This document shows positions 43,123 to 51,398 of a DNA stretch of 64,000 bases, piece after piece. Below the pieces are notes generated by a model. It was given only the letters and a program-made list of their open reading frames with translations. It was not told the DNA's origin and made no database searches. Source of the stretch: an uncultured Chloroflexota bacterium (GTDB lineage Bacteria > Chloroflexota > Anaerolineae > Aggregatilineales > Phototrophicaceae). The stretch spans positions 1 through 64,000 of the forward strand of contig CALJKV010000102.1 in NCBI GenBank assembly GCA_937974245.1. Direction: 5' to 3'. Position 1 is the first letter of the stretch. Each line of letters begins with the position of its first letter. A program made the position numbers and the translations under genes.

Positions 43123-45531
43123 TTACCCTTTGGCTTCCTCAGTAGTCTGCCCTGAATCAGCGGGCAGATCGGGTGGCTGTTCCATACTAATATTCGGCAG
43201 CAGCGTCACCCGCCTGTCAACATCTTCCGGTAGCAAACCAAAATCCTGTAAAGTCCAGATCGTCGTAATACGATCACTGAGGTTAGGCCACTGGTCTTTG
43301 GCCCACTGGTAACGTTTACGACTGAACTGCCAGATATCCTCCGGCAGTTTAATCCATTCATAGCGCTGGTACTCCTCCCACATCTGATTCAACGGGGTAA
43401 GCGGGAACAACAAACGGAGCATGACCTTGAGGACATCTTCCTGAGTGCGATTGCCGAACACCCAGTTTCCATGATACTTGTTGATGAAGGTGAAGATGCC
43501 GTAGTGGGAATAAAACTCAATGTCGGATTTAATCTGTTCACAATGGTTAAAGGCTTCCCTGTAGGCTTCATCCAGCGCCACGCTCGGCTCAGGGAAGCGT
43601 TCACCATGCCCGTTTTCATAATTTTGCCAATATTCCTGTGAGACCCCATGCAGATAACCGACAAGCTGACGGATCCGGTAGGGTTCTACATTGAATTTGA
43701 CCATAGTGCCTTCTTCCAGCATGTGGGTCACGCCGTCGGCAATCCCCCGCTGGCGGGCCAGGTCAAAAGCACGCTGCATCCCGTTGGTATAAATGGGTCG
43801 GACGCCGGATTTGCGTGTGATTTTTTGCTTTTCAATGTCTAAGGGCTTCAAACCGCCACGCGCCATATAAATCTGGTACAGAGTAATCAGCGTAGCCGAC
43901 ACCACAATGACTCCTAAAGCGTCGGTTTTCTGTGTAATCAACACTGCCATCATGATGTAACTGGCGACAATACCGCGCAGCCCGGCGAATTTGAGCGATT
44001 TGGCTTCCCCCGAACCTGGTTCGATACCCCTTTCAAGCAGGGCATCGTCTCGCACAAGGAACACGGTTGTACTCGTGATCACAAAGGCGCTGACAAAACC
44101 AAAGGCATAGTAGGCTTCCACCACTACCACTTCCCGGATAATGGGAATCAGCACGGCGGCAATCGTCCAGATTACTATGATCCCCATCCGATCATCTTCC
44201 AGGAAATGCGGCAGACGGCCCAAGCGCGAGGCATTTGCCATCACCGCCGCCCCCCCCACATAACCGCCGCCCTGGGCTAACAACAGGATGAAGGCCAGTA
44301 AGAAACCAGCAATCGTGAGAATCGAAGCGCCGGTTGTGCCTTCCAACGCCTCGTCAATTGTGCGGGTAAAGGCAATATCCCTCGCAAGTTCCGCGACAGC
44401 CTCCGCTTCGCTCATTCCATCAATGACATTATTTGGTTCGCCGGTTTCTTCGGCTTTTAGCAGAAGTTGAGCGTACCGTTCTTGGGCGGCAACCCGATCA
44501 GCGGCATTCGGGACGAATTCCGCATCATTCAGGTCTATCCCTCGGCCAAAAGTCTGTACAGCGACAATTTCATACTCAATCAACAGCGTGCTGTACCCCT
44601 CGGTCGCCGGAATAACCCACTGCTTCGCAGCGTAAAGCTGGACAACGCCTGTACCGATCAGGAACACGGCGGCGAGTGTCAGCGCGGTATTGATAACTTT
44701 CCACTTGGGGCGAGCAGCGTGCTTACCACTGGCGGGGATTACTTCGTACCCGGAAAAACCGAGCATGGCACTGCTCATTGAACGGAAAAATAGTTGGAAG
44801 AACACGACCATTCCCATAGTGTTCATGTCCTGTTGAGCACGAATTACATGCTCAACCACGCCCTGCTCTTCCAGCCGCCGGACAATACCTTCTGTCAGGA
44901 ATCCCCATTCCGGGCTGCCGGTAGCCGATGCACCGACGATACTCAGAGCAAAAACAGTGAAAATTGTGAAGGCACCGCCACCTAGCAGAAACAGCGGCAC
45001 AGCGCGTTTGGGGCCAACCGCCACTAAAACGGCCATGATGAAGAACGCGTAAAATTCCGCCAGCAAAATCCGGTACGTGACCAGTTCCGGCAGAATCAAC
45101 ATCGTCACATCCGCCGCAGAAATCGAACTGATGATAATCGTCAACACCGCATCCAGGAAAAACAGACTGGTACCAGCCCAGGATAACCAACGCAGGCGAG
45201 GCGGGCCGATGGCTTCAACCAGGGGGCCACTACCGCCCGCATTCGGACGCAGATAGGCACCGGCTTTATAGGCGGGGACAATGCCCAAAAACAGCATTAC
45301 CGATAGCGCAATGAAGGCCAGAATAGCAATATCGTGATACCCATTCGCGCCGTGAATTGCCAGGAGCGTCTGGTAAGCAGCCACGCTAAAGGCGTCAGCA
45401 GCGATTTCAAAGATGAGTGCCAGCACCCCCAGGCCTGAACCGCCCAGCAGCAGTCCCTCAAACATCAGTGGGATGAGTCTGCGGTCAGCCTCACGGCGTT
45501 CTTGTTGGTGAATATAGCTTTTGAAGATCAT
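43123..45531 (-). CDS. Large APC-superfamily permease with loop insert and C-terminal domain
   Basis: An 802-residue membrane protein of the amino acid/polyamine/organocation superfamily. About 12 transmembrane helices lie between residues 20 and 560, with FFRSMSSAMLGFSGYEVIPA in the middle helices. Two parts are unusual: a charged insert of about 90 residues (roughly 315-405, rich in Glu and Ala) between two helices, and a soluble C-terminal region of about 210 residues with no domain I recognise (contains GVSQEYWQNYENGHGERFPEPS). ATG 45531 has AAGGA at good spacing; ATG 45540 is the alternative. The substrate is unknown; its size and layout recall KimA-type transporters only loosely. Confidence 0.72.
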   Translation of the reverse strand: MIFKSYIHQQERREADRRLIPLMFEGLLLGGSGLGVLALIFEIAADAFSVAAYQTLLAIHGANGYHDIAILAFIALSVMLFLGIVPAYKAGAYLRPNAGGSGPLVEAIGPPRLRWLSWAGTSLFFLDAVLTIIISSISAADVTMLILPELVTYRILLAEFYAFFIMAVLVAVGPKRAVPLFLLGGGAFTIFTVFALSIVGASATGSPEWGFLTEGIVRRLEEQGVVEHVIRAQQDMNTMGMVVFFQLFFRSMSSAMLGFSGYEVIPASGKHAARPKWKVINTALTLAAVFLIGTGVVQLYAAKQWVIPATEGYSTLLIEYEIVAVQTFGRGIDLNDAEFVPNAADRVAAQERYAQLLLKAEETGEPNNVIDGMSEAEAVAELARDIAFTRTIDEALEGTTGASILTIAGFLLAFILLLAQGGGYVGGAAVMANASRLGRLPHFLEDDRMGIIVIWTIAAVLIPIIREVVVVEAYYAFGFVSAFVITSTTVFLVRDDALLERGIEPGSGEAKSLKFAGLRGIVASYIMMAVLITQKTDALGVIVVSATLITLYQIYMARGGLKPLDIEKQKITRKSGVRPIYTNGMQRAFDLARQRGIADGVTHMLEEGTMVKFNVEPYRIRQLVGYLHGVSQEYWQNYENGHGERFPEPSVALDEAYREAFNHCEQIKSDIEFYSHYGIFTFINKYHGNWVFGNRTQEDVLKVMLRLLFPLTPLNQMWEEYQRYEWIKLPEDIWQFSRKRYQWAKDQWPNLSDRITTIWTLQDFGLLPEDVDRRVTLLPNISMEQPPDLPADSGQTTEEAKG

Positions 45532-45572
45532 GGGGATCATTCCTTGTCTTTGAGCATAAAACCCAACAAGGA

Positions 45573-45600
45573 AATATATATGATTTGGGGAAATTGGCAA
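45573..45600 (-). promoter_or_regulatory. Promoter for the APC permease gene
   Basis: On the minus strand TTGCCA (45600-45595) and TATATT (45578-45573) have a 16-base spacer. The predicted leader is about 35 bases. Confidence 0.5.
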
Positions 45601-45636
45601 TAGTAATCGGTTGTCTCATATCCCAGCGATGTTTTG

Positions 45637-45665
45637 TTGCGAACAGGTCGGGGGCGGGTTATGAT
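45637..45665 (+). promoter_or_regulatory. Promoter for the acyl-CoA carboxylase gene
   Basis: TTGCGA (45637-45642) and TATGAT (45660-45665) are 17 bases apart, 43 bases before the ATG at 45709. It is divergent from the permease promoter. Confidence 0.55.
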
Positions 45666-45708
45666 GAACGCTGTACTTAGAGCTATCACCTAATCATCAG
45701 GATTTGCG

Positions 45709-47316
45709 ATGCCGGTTATACACTCAAAAATAGATACAAAAAGTGATGAATACCGCACGAATTATGACCACAATATAAAACTTACGCAGACATTGATTGA
45801 GCGTCAGGCGGCTGTGCGAAATGCGGGCGAACGCGGCAACCAAAGGATGATCGAGCGTGGCAAAATCCCGGCACGAGAGCGGCTCGAACTCCTTCTTGAC
45901 CCGAATACCCCCTTCCTGGAACTCAGCCCATTGGCGGCGTACGGCATGTATGGCGACGAGACACCGGGCGCGGGGATTATCACCGGCATTGGTTTTGTAA
46001 GTGGTCTCGAATGTCTGGTGACCGTCAACAACCCGGCCATCAAGGGCGGCACAACCTACCCGGTTTCGCTCACCAAGTCACTGCGAGCACAGGAAATCGC
46101 CATGACCAACCATTTGCCGGTGGTCAATCTGGTGGAAAGTGGCGGCGCGAACCTGCCCCACCAGGCGGAAATCTTCGTGCCAGGCGGGCGCGGCTTCGCG
46201 AACCAGGCGCGGTTAAGTGCCCTGGGTATCCCGCAGATTTCGGTGGTGTTCGGTAACAGTACGGCGGGCGGGGCGTATATCCCCGGCATGAGCGACTACA
46301 CCGTGTTCGTCCGCAACCAGGGCTTGGCCTTCCTGGGCGGGCCGCCGCTGGTCAAGATGGCAACCGGGGAAGATGTGGAAGAAGAGGCGTTAGGCGGCGC
46401 GGAGATGCACGCCCGCGTCTCCGGGTTAGCGGACTTTATCGCGGAAAACGACGCTGATGCCATCCGATTGGCGCGGGAGATTGCCGCCACACTCAACCGT
46501 CCAAAAACCATTCGCGCCGCACTGCGGACGCCGGAAGAACCGGCCTATGACCCGGACGAACTGTTGGGCATTGTGCCGGTGGATACGATTCGCCAACCGC
46601 TCGACATGCGCGAAGTCATCGCCCGGCTGGTTGATGGGTCGCGCTTCCTGGAGTTCAAGCCGGACTACGGCCCAACGCTAGTCTGCGGCCACGCCCATAT
46701 TAACGGCTTCCCGGTGGGATTCATCGCTAATAATGGCATTCTGTTCTCCGAATCGGCCAACAAAGCAACCCAGTTTATCCAGCTTTGCAATCATTCACGC
46801 ACGCCGCTGGTTTATCTCCAGAACATTACCGGATTCATGGTCGGGCAGAAATACGAGGAAGGCGGCATCATCAAGCACGGTTCGCAGATGATTAACGCCG
46901 TCGCCACCAGTAGCGTGCCGCAGTTCACGGTGCTGATTGGCGGCGCATACGGCGCGGGCTATTATGCCATGTGCGGGCGCCCGTATGACCCGACGCTGCT
47001 GCTGGCCTGGCCGACCAGCCGCACGGCGGTGATGGGCGCGGAACAGGCCGCCGGGGTGCTGGGCATCATCCAGGAAGCGGCGGCGAGGCGGCGGGGGGAT
47101 GAGCCGGATATGGAGCAGATTGAGCAGATGAAGTTCATGGTGCGCTACAAGTTCGAGGAAGAATCCGACCCGTACTACAGCACCGCCCGTATCTGGGATG
47201 ACGGCCTGTTCGACCCGCGTGACACCCGGCAGGCGCTGGCGATTGGGTTGGCGATGTCCTATAACCGCGATTGGGTCAGCCAGGGCACACCGCGATACGG
47301 CAACTTCAGGATGTAA
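45709..47316 (+). CDS. Acyl-CoA carboxylase, carboxyltransferase (beta) subunit
   Basis: A 535-residue biotin-dependent carboxyltransferase of the methylcrotonyl/geranyl/acetyl-propionyl-CoA carboxylase type. The start is typical (ERGNQRMIERGKIPARERLELLLDP), followed by VVNLVESGGANLPHQAEIF, the acyl-CoA oxyanion loop near GNSTAGGAYIPGMSDYTV, and the C-terminal half with NITGFMVGQKYEEGGIIKHG and GGAYGAGYYAMCGRPYDP. These C-terminal motifs fit methylcrotonyl-CoA carboxylase best. The biotin-carrying alpha subunit is not in the window. A DUF1446 gene at 6.9 kb belongs to families often found with such carboxylases, but it is 37 kb away. An AGGA site lies upstream of the ATG. Confidence 0.87.
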   Translation: MPVIHSKIDTKSDEYRTNYDHNIKLTQTLIERQAAVRNAGERGNQRMIERGKIPARERLELLLDPNTPFLELSPLAAYGMYGDETPGAGIITGIGFVSGLECLVTVNNPAIKGGTTYPVSLTKSLRAQEIAMTNHLPVVNLVESGGANLPHQAEIFVPGGRGFANQARLSALGIPQISVVFGNSTAGGAYIPGMSDYTVFVRNQGLAFLGGPPLVKMATGEDVEEEALGGAEMHARVSGLADFIAENDADAIRLAREIAATLNRPKTIRAALRTPEEPAYDPDELLGIVPVDTIRQPLDMREVIARLVDGSRFLEFKPDYGPTLVCGHAHINGFPVGFIANNGILFSESANKATQFIQLCNHSRTPLVYLQNITGFMVGQKYEEGGIIKHGSQMINAVATSSVPQFTVLIGGAYGAGYYAMCGRPYDPTLLLAWPTSRTAVMGAEQAAGVLGIIQEAAARRRGDEPDMEQIEQMKFMVRYKFEEESDPYYSTARIWDDGLFDPRDTRQALAIGLAMSYNRDWVSQGTPRYGNFRM

Positions 47317-47421
47317 AGCAGCATTATGCGATGACTTTTCTACCCTGAGACCCTGTGATGAAACGCTCCTTTTACGTTACTATTGTCACGGGGACGATTG
47401 CACCAGCACGCGAGGGATGTT

Positions 47422-48711
47422 ATGCCACACGAACCAACTGTCTTTCTAAGCTACCGCCGCCTGCCGAGCGATGACCTGGCACGATTCATTTATGACAAGC
47501 TGAAAGCACGGAACGTCGATGTCTTTTTTGACCGCGAAGCGATTAATGGCGGGCGCTTCGCAGCCATCATTGAACGCGAAATCATCAACCGAGACTATTT
47601 TCTGGTGATTCTCGCGCCGGATACGCTGGAATCGGAATGGGTACAGCGCGAAATTGCTACCGCGCTGCGTCACGCTGATAAAGTGAAAATTATCCCGGTC
47701 ACTGTTGGCTTCAGCCTGGGCAGAGTCGATTTGCCTGAGGAAATCGCTGAACTGGCGGAATACGATGCCGTCCTGTATGAAAGGGAATATGCCGACGCAT
47801 CTATCGAACGAATTGCCAAAGCCGTCGGACTGGCAGAGTCTCTGCCACCGCCCCCCGCCCCTTCCGGTGGCGTGAATATCCGACAGAACATCGGCACAAT
47901 GTCCGGCGGTACGGTCATCGGCAGCCAGTCGAATATCGGGGCACAGCCCCCAGCATCACAAAGACAGGATAAAACAATGCAACCACTTCCACCGGAACCC
48001 ATGCCTAAGAAGTCGTCAATACCGCAAAAAACCATTCTTGGTGTTCTGGCAACACTTGTCGCTATCATACTCGCTGCGCTGGCGCTCTTTTCCGAAGAAT
48101 GGCGTAACGACGCCTTTTACAAACTTGGTCTCTACACAGCGACGCCCACCCTGGCTGAGGTTATCGCGCCGAGTAATACACCTACCGACATCCCGGCGAT
48201 TCCGACGGATACAGACACGCCACCATCCAGTACAGCAGCGCCATCGGAAACACCTGTCTCAACCACGCCAGTACCGGCCAGTGACACGCCCCTGCCGCAA
48301 ACCCTGCCCATGACTTCTCCATCCGGTGAGGCGAACCTGCGGCTGTTCATGACCCGCGAGTCGTTCATGCTGGTCGTGGATGAAGCGGTCAATCTCAACG
48401 GGCTGCAATTCCAGGTAGTCGGACGCACCGAAACCCTGGCCGACTTTTTCGACATCCTGCGACTGACCAGTGGGGAAACTCAGGTCGGCGACTGCTATGT
48501 GCTGGTGAAAGATGGCGCTGCGCCGCCGCTGGCCGGCGACTGTGCGGTTCCGGCGCGTACATTCAAACGAAATGTCGCGCCTGCTGACGTGTTCTGGTTT
48601 GATACCTTGACCGGGTTGTACAAGGATATTGCGATTTACCAGGATGGTCAGCCTACCGGGCAGGTGTGTCCGGGAGGCGAGGAGGGATGTGGGATACGTT
48701 ATGGCTCATAA
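47422..48711 (+). CDS. Membrane-anchored TIR protein with a four-cysteine ectodomain
   Basis: A 429-residue bitopic protein. Residues 5-135 form a TIR domain: VFLSYRR at 7-13, VDVFFDRE, and SEWVQREIATAL with Glu77 at the place of the catalytic Glu of NAD-cleaving TIRs such as SARM1. A Gly/Asn-rich stretch (about 151-173, NIGTMSGGTVIGSQ) follows. The transmembrane helix is about 204-223, then a Thr/Pro/Ser linker (240-300) and an ectodomain (303-429) with Cys358, 374, 416 and 423. No signal peptide, so the TIR is cytoplasmic. The ectodomain recurs in the next gene, 15 bases downstream. Likely role: NAD-based or scaffold signalling triggered from outside, by inference. Start has GAGGGA. Confidence 0.82.
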   Translation: MPHEPTVFLSYRRLPSDDLARFIYDKLKARNVDVFFDREAINGGRFAAIIEREIINRDYFLVILAPDTLESEWVQREIATALRHADKVKIIPVTVGFSLGRVDLPEEIAELAEYDAVLYEREYADASIERIAKAVGLAESLPPPPAPSGGVNIRQNIGTMSGGTVIGSQSNIGAQPPASQRQDKTMQPLPPEPMPKKSSIPQKTILGVLATLVAIILAALALFSEEWRNDAFYKLGLYTATPTLAEVIAPSNTPTDIPAIPTDTDTPPSSTAAPSETPVSTTPVPASDTPLPQTLPMTSPSGEANLRLFMTRESFMLVVDEAVNLNGLQFQVVGRTETLADFFDILRLTSGETQVGDCYVLVKDGAAPPLAGDCAVPARTFKRNVAPADVFWFDTLTGLYKDIAIYQDGQPTGQVCPGGEEGCGIRYGS

Positions 48712-48726
48712 TGGGGTAAATAAGTA

Positions 48727-49473
48727 ATGACGTGGCGGCCTTCGCATTATCTAACACTGCTGATTGTCCTATTGACGGCGGGGTGCTTCCAGTCAGAAAC
48801 ACCTACAGAAATATCTACCGGCGTAGTGGGCCTAACCAACGCACCCGACATCGGCATTTTCAACCCGACCCATCCTTCCGCCTACATCCCGACCTCAACG
48901 GCTACCGAGCCGCTGTTTGCAAATAGCACTTTGTCGCTGCTGATAACCGCTACCCCGGAGATAAAAACCGACACACCGGCACCCCCGATAACCGCTACAC
49001 CCACGCTGGTAATCATCAATCCAACTCAACCACCAGTAGCCACGACACCGGGGGCGGTGACACTCCACCTCATGGCAGATGTGGACACGTTGACATTATA
49101 CGTGGCCGCGCAGAATAACCTGTTTCTTGGAGGACTGGAATTACGGGTCAAGAATGATGACAACAACATTCAAGTAGTGAATATTCCCGAACGTTTTGAT
49201 ATCCTTGAACTGACCAATTTCTACGCGCAGCCTGGCTCATGCTTTGTTTTACGACAGGCGGGGACAGACTCGCCGCTGCCCGATACCTGCACGCAGTCCA
49301 ACCAGGTATTCCGGTATGACGTGGCGCGCGCAGACGTATTCTGGTATGACACACTGCACAATATCCCGCGCGACATTGTGGTGATGAATAATAATGAACT
49401 GGTAACTATATGCCCAGCAGCGCTGCCCAACTGCCCAATTCAATGGTATGTCTCATCGCCTGCCCAGCAATAA
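48727..49473 (+). CDS. Lipoprotein with the same ectodomain as the TIR protein
   Basis: A 248-residue lipoprotein. The signal ends in LLTAGC, lipidated at Cys20, and a Thr/Pro-rich linker runs to about 110. The C-terminal domain (110-240) is clearly homologous to the TIR protein ectodomain: shared FDIL near the start, C-[FY]-V-L, ADVFW-[FY]-DTL, and Cys172, 188, 229 and 236 with spacing 16, 41 and 7, against 16, 42 and 7 in the TIR protein. I do not know this domain from a named family. Being 15 bases downstream it is surely co-transcribed, so it may be a ligand-binding partner or decoy for the TIR protein. Confidence 0.78.
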   Translation: MTWRPSHYLTLLIVLLTAGCFQSETPTEISTGVVGLTNAPDIGIFNPTHPSAYIPTSTATEPLFANSTLSLLITATPEIKTDTPAPPITATPTLVIINPTQPPVATTPGAVTLHLMADVDTLTLYVAAQNNLFLGGLELRVKNDDNNIQVVNIPERFDILELTNFYAQPGSCFVLRQAGTDSPLPDTCTQSNQVFRYDVARADVFWYDTLHNIPRDIVVMNNNELVTICPAALPNCPIQWYVSSPAQQ

Positions 49474-49583
49474 GTGGCTACCTCTTAACCGAAGACATCA
49501 AACCTCGCCCCAGCGCAGATAATCTTTCGGCAAAAAGGACGGAGTTCACCACAGATCACTGTTACCCCCTCCCTCTCGGGCGG

Positions 49584-49592
49584 TGTTATACT
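49584..49592 (+). promoter_or_regulatory. Extended -10 promoter for the kinase-like gene
   Basis: TGTTATACT is an extended -10 element (TG, one base, TATACT), 40 bases before the ATG at 49633. No -35 box is seen, as expected for this class. Confidence 0.45.
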
Positions 49593-49632
49593 CCCGACAG
49601 GCTGTTGAGCGGGAGGAAAGGCAGGCAGGAAC

Positions 49633-51309
49633 ATGGCGAAACGGTTCGGGCCGTACACCGTACAGACGGGGATTGGCAAGGGGGCGTCAGGCACTGTCTA
49701 TCGTGCTGAGGATGAGGCCAGTGACAAGACCGTTGCGCTCAAAATTCTCCACGCAGAAGTTTGCGTCCAACCGGGTGTACTAGCCCGTTTTGAGAAGGAA
49801 ATCCCGGCACTCGCCCAGCGGCTCGCTCATGCGCACATCCTCCGTATCCAGAATTTCGGCGTCCTGAACACCCGCGCTTACCTGGAAACAAGCTACATGG
49901 CAGCCGGATCGCTGGCGGCGCGTCTGCAAAAACCAACGGAGCAGAACTCCCAACAAAGTGTCCGCCTGCTGCGCCACACCGCTGATGCGCTGGATTTCGC
50001 CCACCGCCAGGGCATCTTCCATCACGGCCTGACACTCCACAACATCCTGCTGAATGACCGTGCCGACGCCGTCGTAAGTGATTTCGGGCTGCGCCTCATC
50101 GTCGGCGGCATCGGCAGCCGGGAGGCTTTTGCAGCGGGAACAGGTCCTTACACAATCGCACCGGAGCAGATTCGCAGCCAGGATGCACCTGACCAACCTG
50201 CTGATCTGTATGCACTGGCGACTATCGCCTATGCCCTGCTGGTCGGGCGGTGGCCTTTTTGGGGAGAACCGGCAACCGTACTGAAGGCACATCTTCAAGC
50301 GGATGTCCCGCCACCGAGTCGCGTGAATCCCGACCTGCCCCCCGCGTTGGATGCCGTGCTGCTGCGGGCGCTGGCAAAACGCCCCGATGACCGCTATACC
50401 AGCGGCGACATGCTGGTTGAAGCCATCGCACGGACATTTCAAGAACCCATTGTTACCGCCATCAACCTGTGGGAAACCCCTGCCCGGCAAACCACAGCAC
50501 CCCAACTCACGACTACCGAACTGAAATCGCTGGCACAGACCGCCGACGACTTCTACCGGTTGGCCCAGGCTGCCCGCCGTGAACAGGACTCGATTGCCTA
50601 CCTCAAACGCGCGCTGGAAATTGATCCGTTCCATGCTGACGCCAACCGGATGCTCTTCAAGCTGGAAGGGGCAAAACCCGCCACTGCGCCCGATAGAGCC
50701 TTTCAACCAGCAGTAGAACCCGCTGCGCCGTTCGTCCAGGATGTCACCGCCCCGCTGAAAAAAGTCCGGAACACGCCCCGCCGTACCGCCTGGAATTATG
50801 TTGCCATCTTCGGATTCGTCGCGTTTGCCCTGACGGGCGTGTACGTGGTTGCCCTTGTCACAGGGAACGCGGGCAAGCTGGTCGGCTTTCTCACCGGGCA
50901 GCAGGCTGTGACCGAGATTGAAGGCACGCCAATCCGGGACATTCCAAACGTCATACTCACCATCGAGCCACAGCAAAGCCGTGAACTCACGAAAGACGGC
51001 ACCGCAGGCGACACCCTTTCCGATGGATACTCCCACGAGTACTTCTTTAATGTCGTTATCGGGCGTGAATTATACGTGTATGTCCAGTTCCTTTCGCTCT
51101 CAGCCAAAAATGTCCGCGATCATGTCGCCGTCTTACGCCCCGATGGGAGCAACGCAACACCCGGCTGCGAAACTGACCAGATATTGCGGGATGGCAGCAG
51201 CATCGCCTTCATCTGCCCGGCAAACCAGTCCGGCCAGTGGACAGTGCGCATCATCGGCATTGAAGGGGAAAGTACCGGGGCGTATGTCGTCTCAGCCTCG
51301 CAGGGCTGA
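49633..51309 (+). CDS. Membrane Ser/Thr kinase-like protein, probable pseudokinase, with PPC-like ectodomain
   Basis: A 558-residue bitopic protein. Residues 7-268 have the protein kinase fold: glycine loop GIGKGASGTV (13-22), Lys37 in VALKIL, Glu56 in the C helix, DFG at 150-152 and APE at 176-178. The catalytic loop, normally HRDLKPxN, reads HHGLTLHN (130-137), so the catalytic Asp and Lys are missing while Asn137 remains. It should bind ATP at most. A short TPR-like stretch (about 305-345) precedes the transmembrane helix (388-410). The outer part (about 436-558) resembles a bacterial pre-peptidase C-terminal (PPC) domain (HEYFFNVVIGRELYVYVQF). It has its own promoter downstream of the TIR operon. 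Confidence 0.82.
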   Translation: MAKRFGPYTVQTGIGKGASGTVYRAEDEASDKTVALKILHAEVCVQPGVLARFEKEIPALAQRLAHAHILRIQNFGVLNTRAYLETSYMAAGSLAARLQKPTEQNSQQSVRLLRHTADALDFAHRQGIFHHGLTLHNILLNDRADAVVSDFGLRLIVGGIGSREAFAAGTGPYTIAPEQIRSQDAPDQPADLYALATIAYALLVGRWPFWGEPATVLKAHLQADVPPPSRVNPDLPPALDAVLLRALAKRPDDRYTSGDMLVEAIARTFQEPIVTAINLWETPARQTTAPQLTTTELKSLAQTADDFYRLAQAARREQDSIAYLKRALEIDPFHADANRMLFKLEGAKPATAPDRAFQPAVEPAAPFVQDVTAPLKKVRNTPRRTAWNYVAIFGFVAFALTGVYVVALVTGNAGKLVGFLTGQQAVTEIEGTPIRDIPNVILTIEPQQSRELTKDGTAGDTLSDGYSHEYFFNVVIGRELYVYVQFLSLSAKNVRDHVAVLRPDGSNATPGCETDQILRDGSSIAFICPANQSGQWTVRIIGIEGESTGAYVVSASQG

Positions 51310-51398
51310 TTCCATGCCATGAACCCGGTCAGGTTTTCCTGTACGGTGTAAAATAAATGTGTGTTTCGTTCACCCTCAGCCGAAAGGAATCCCCAACC

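Noticed and set aside
43123..45531. Assignment of the large APC permease as a second KimA
   Set aside because: It lacks the IGKPL and SDALSS segments that mark KimA proteins, so only superfamily membership is supported.
6855..47316. A complete Atu/Liu acyclic-terpene or leucine pathway
   Set aside because: Only a split AtuA and one carboxyltransferase subunit are present, 37 kb apart, with no biotin carboxylase subunit, dehydrogenase or hydratase between them.
49780..51036. 418-codon open frame on the minus strand inside the kinase-like gene
   Set aside because: It lies wholly antisense to a gene with clear kinase motifs, has no conserved domain and reflects codon bias of the plus-strand gene.
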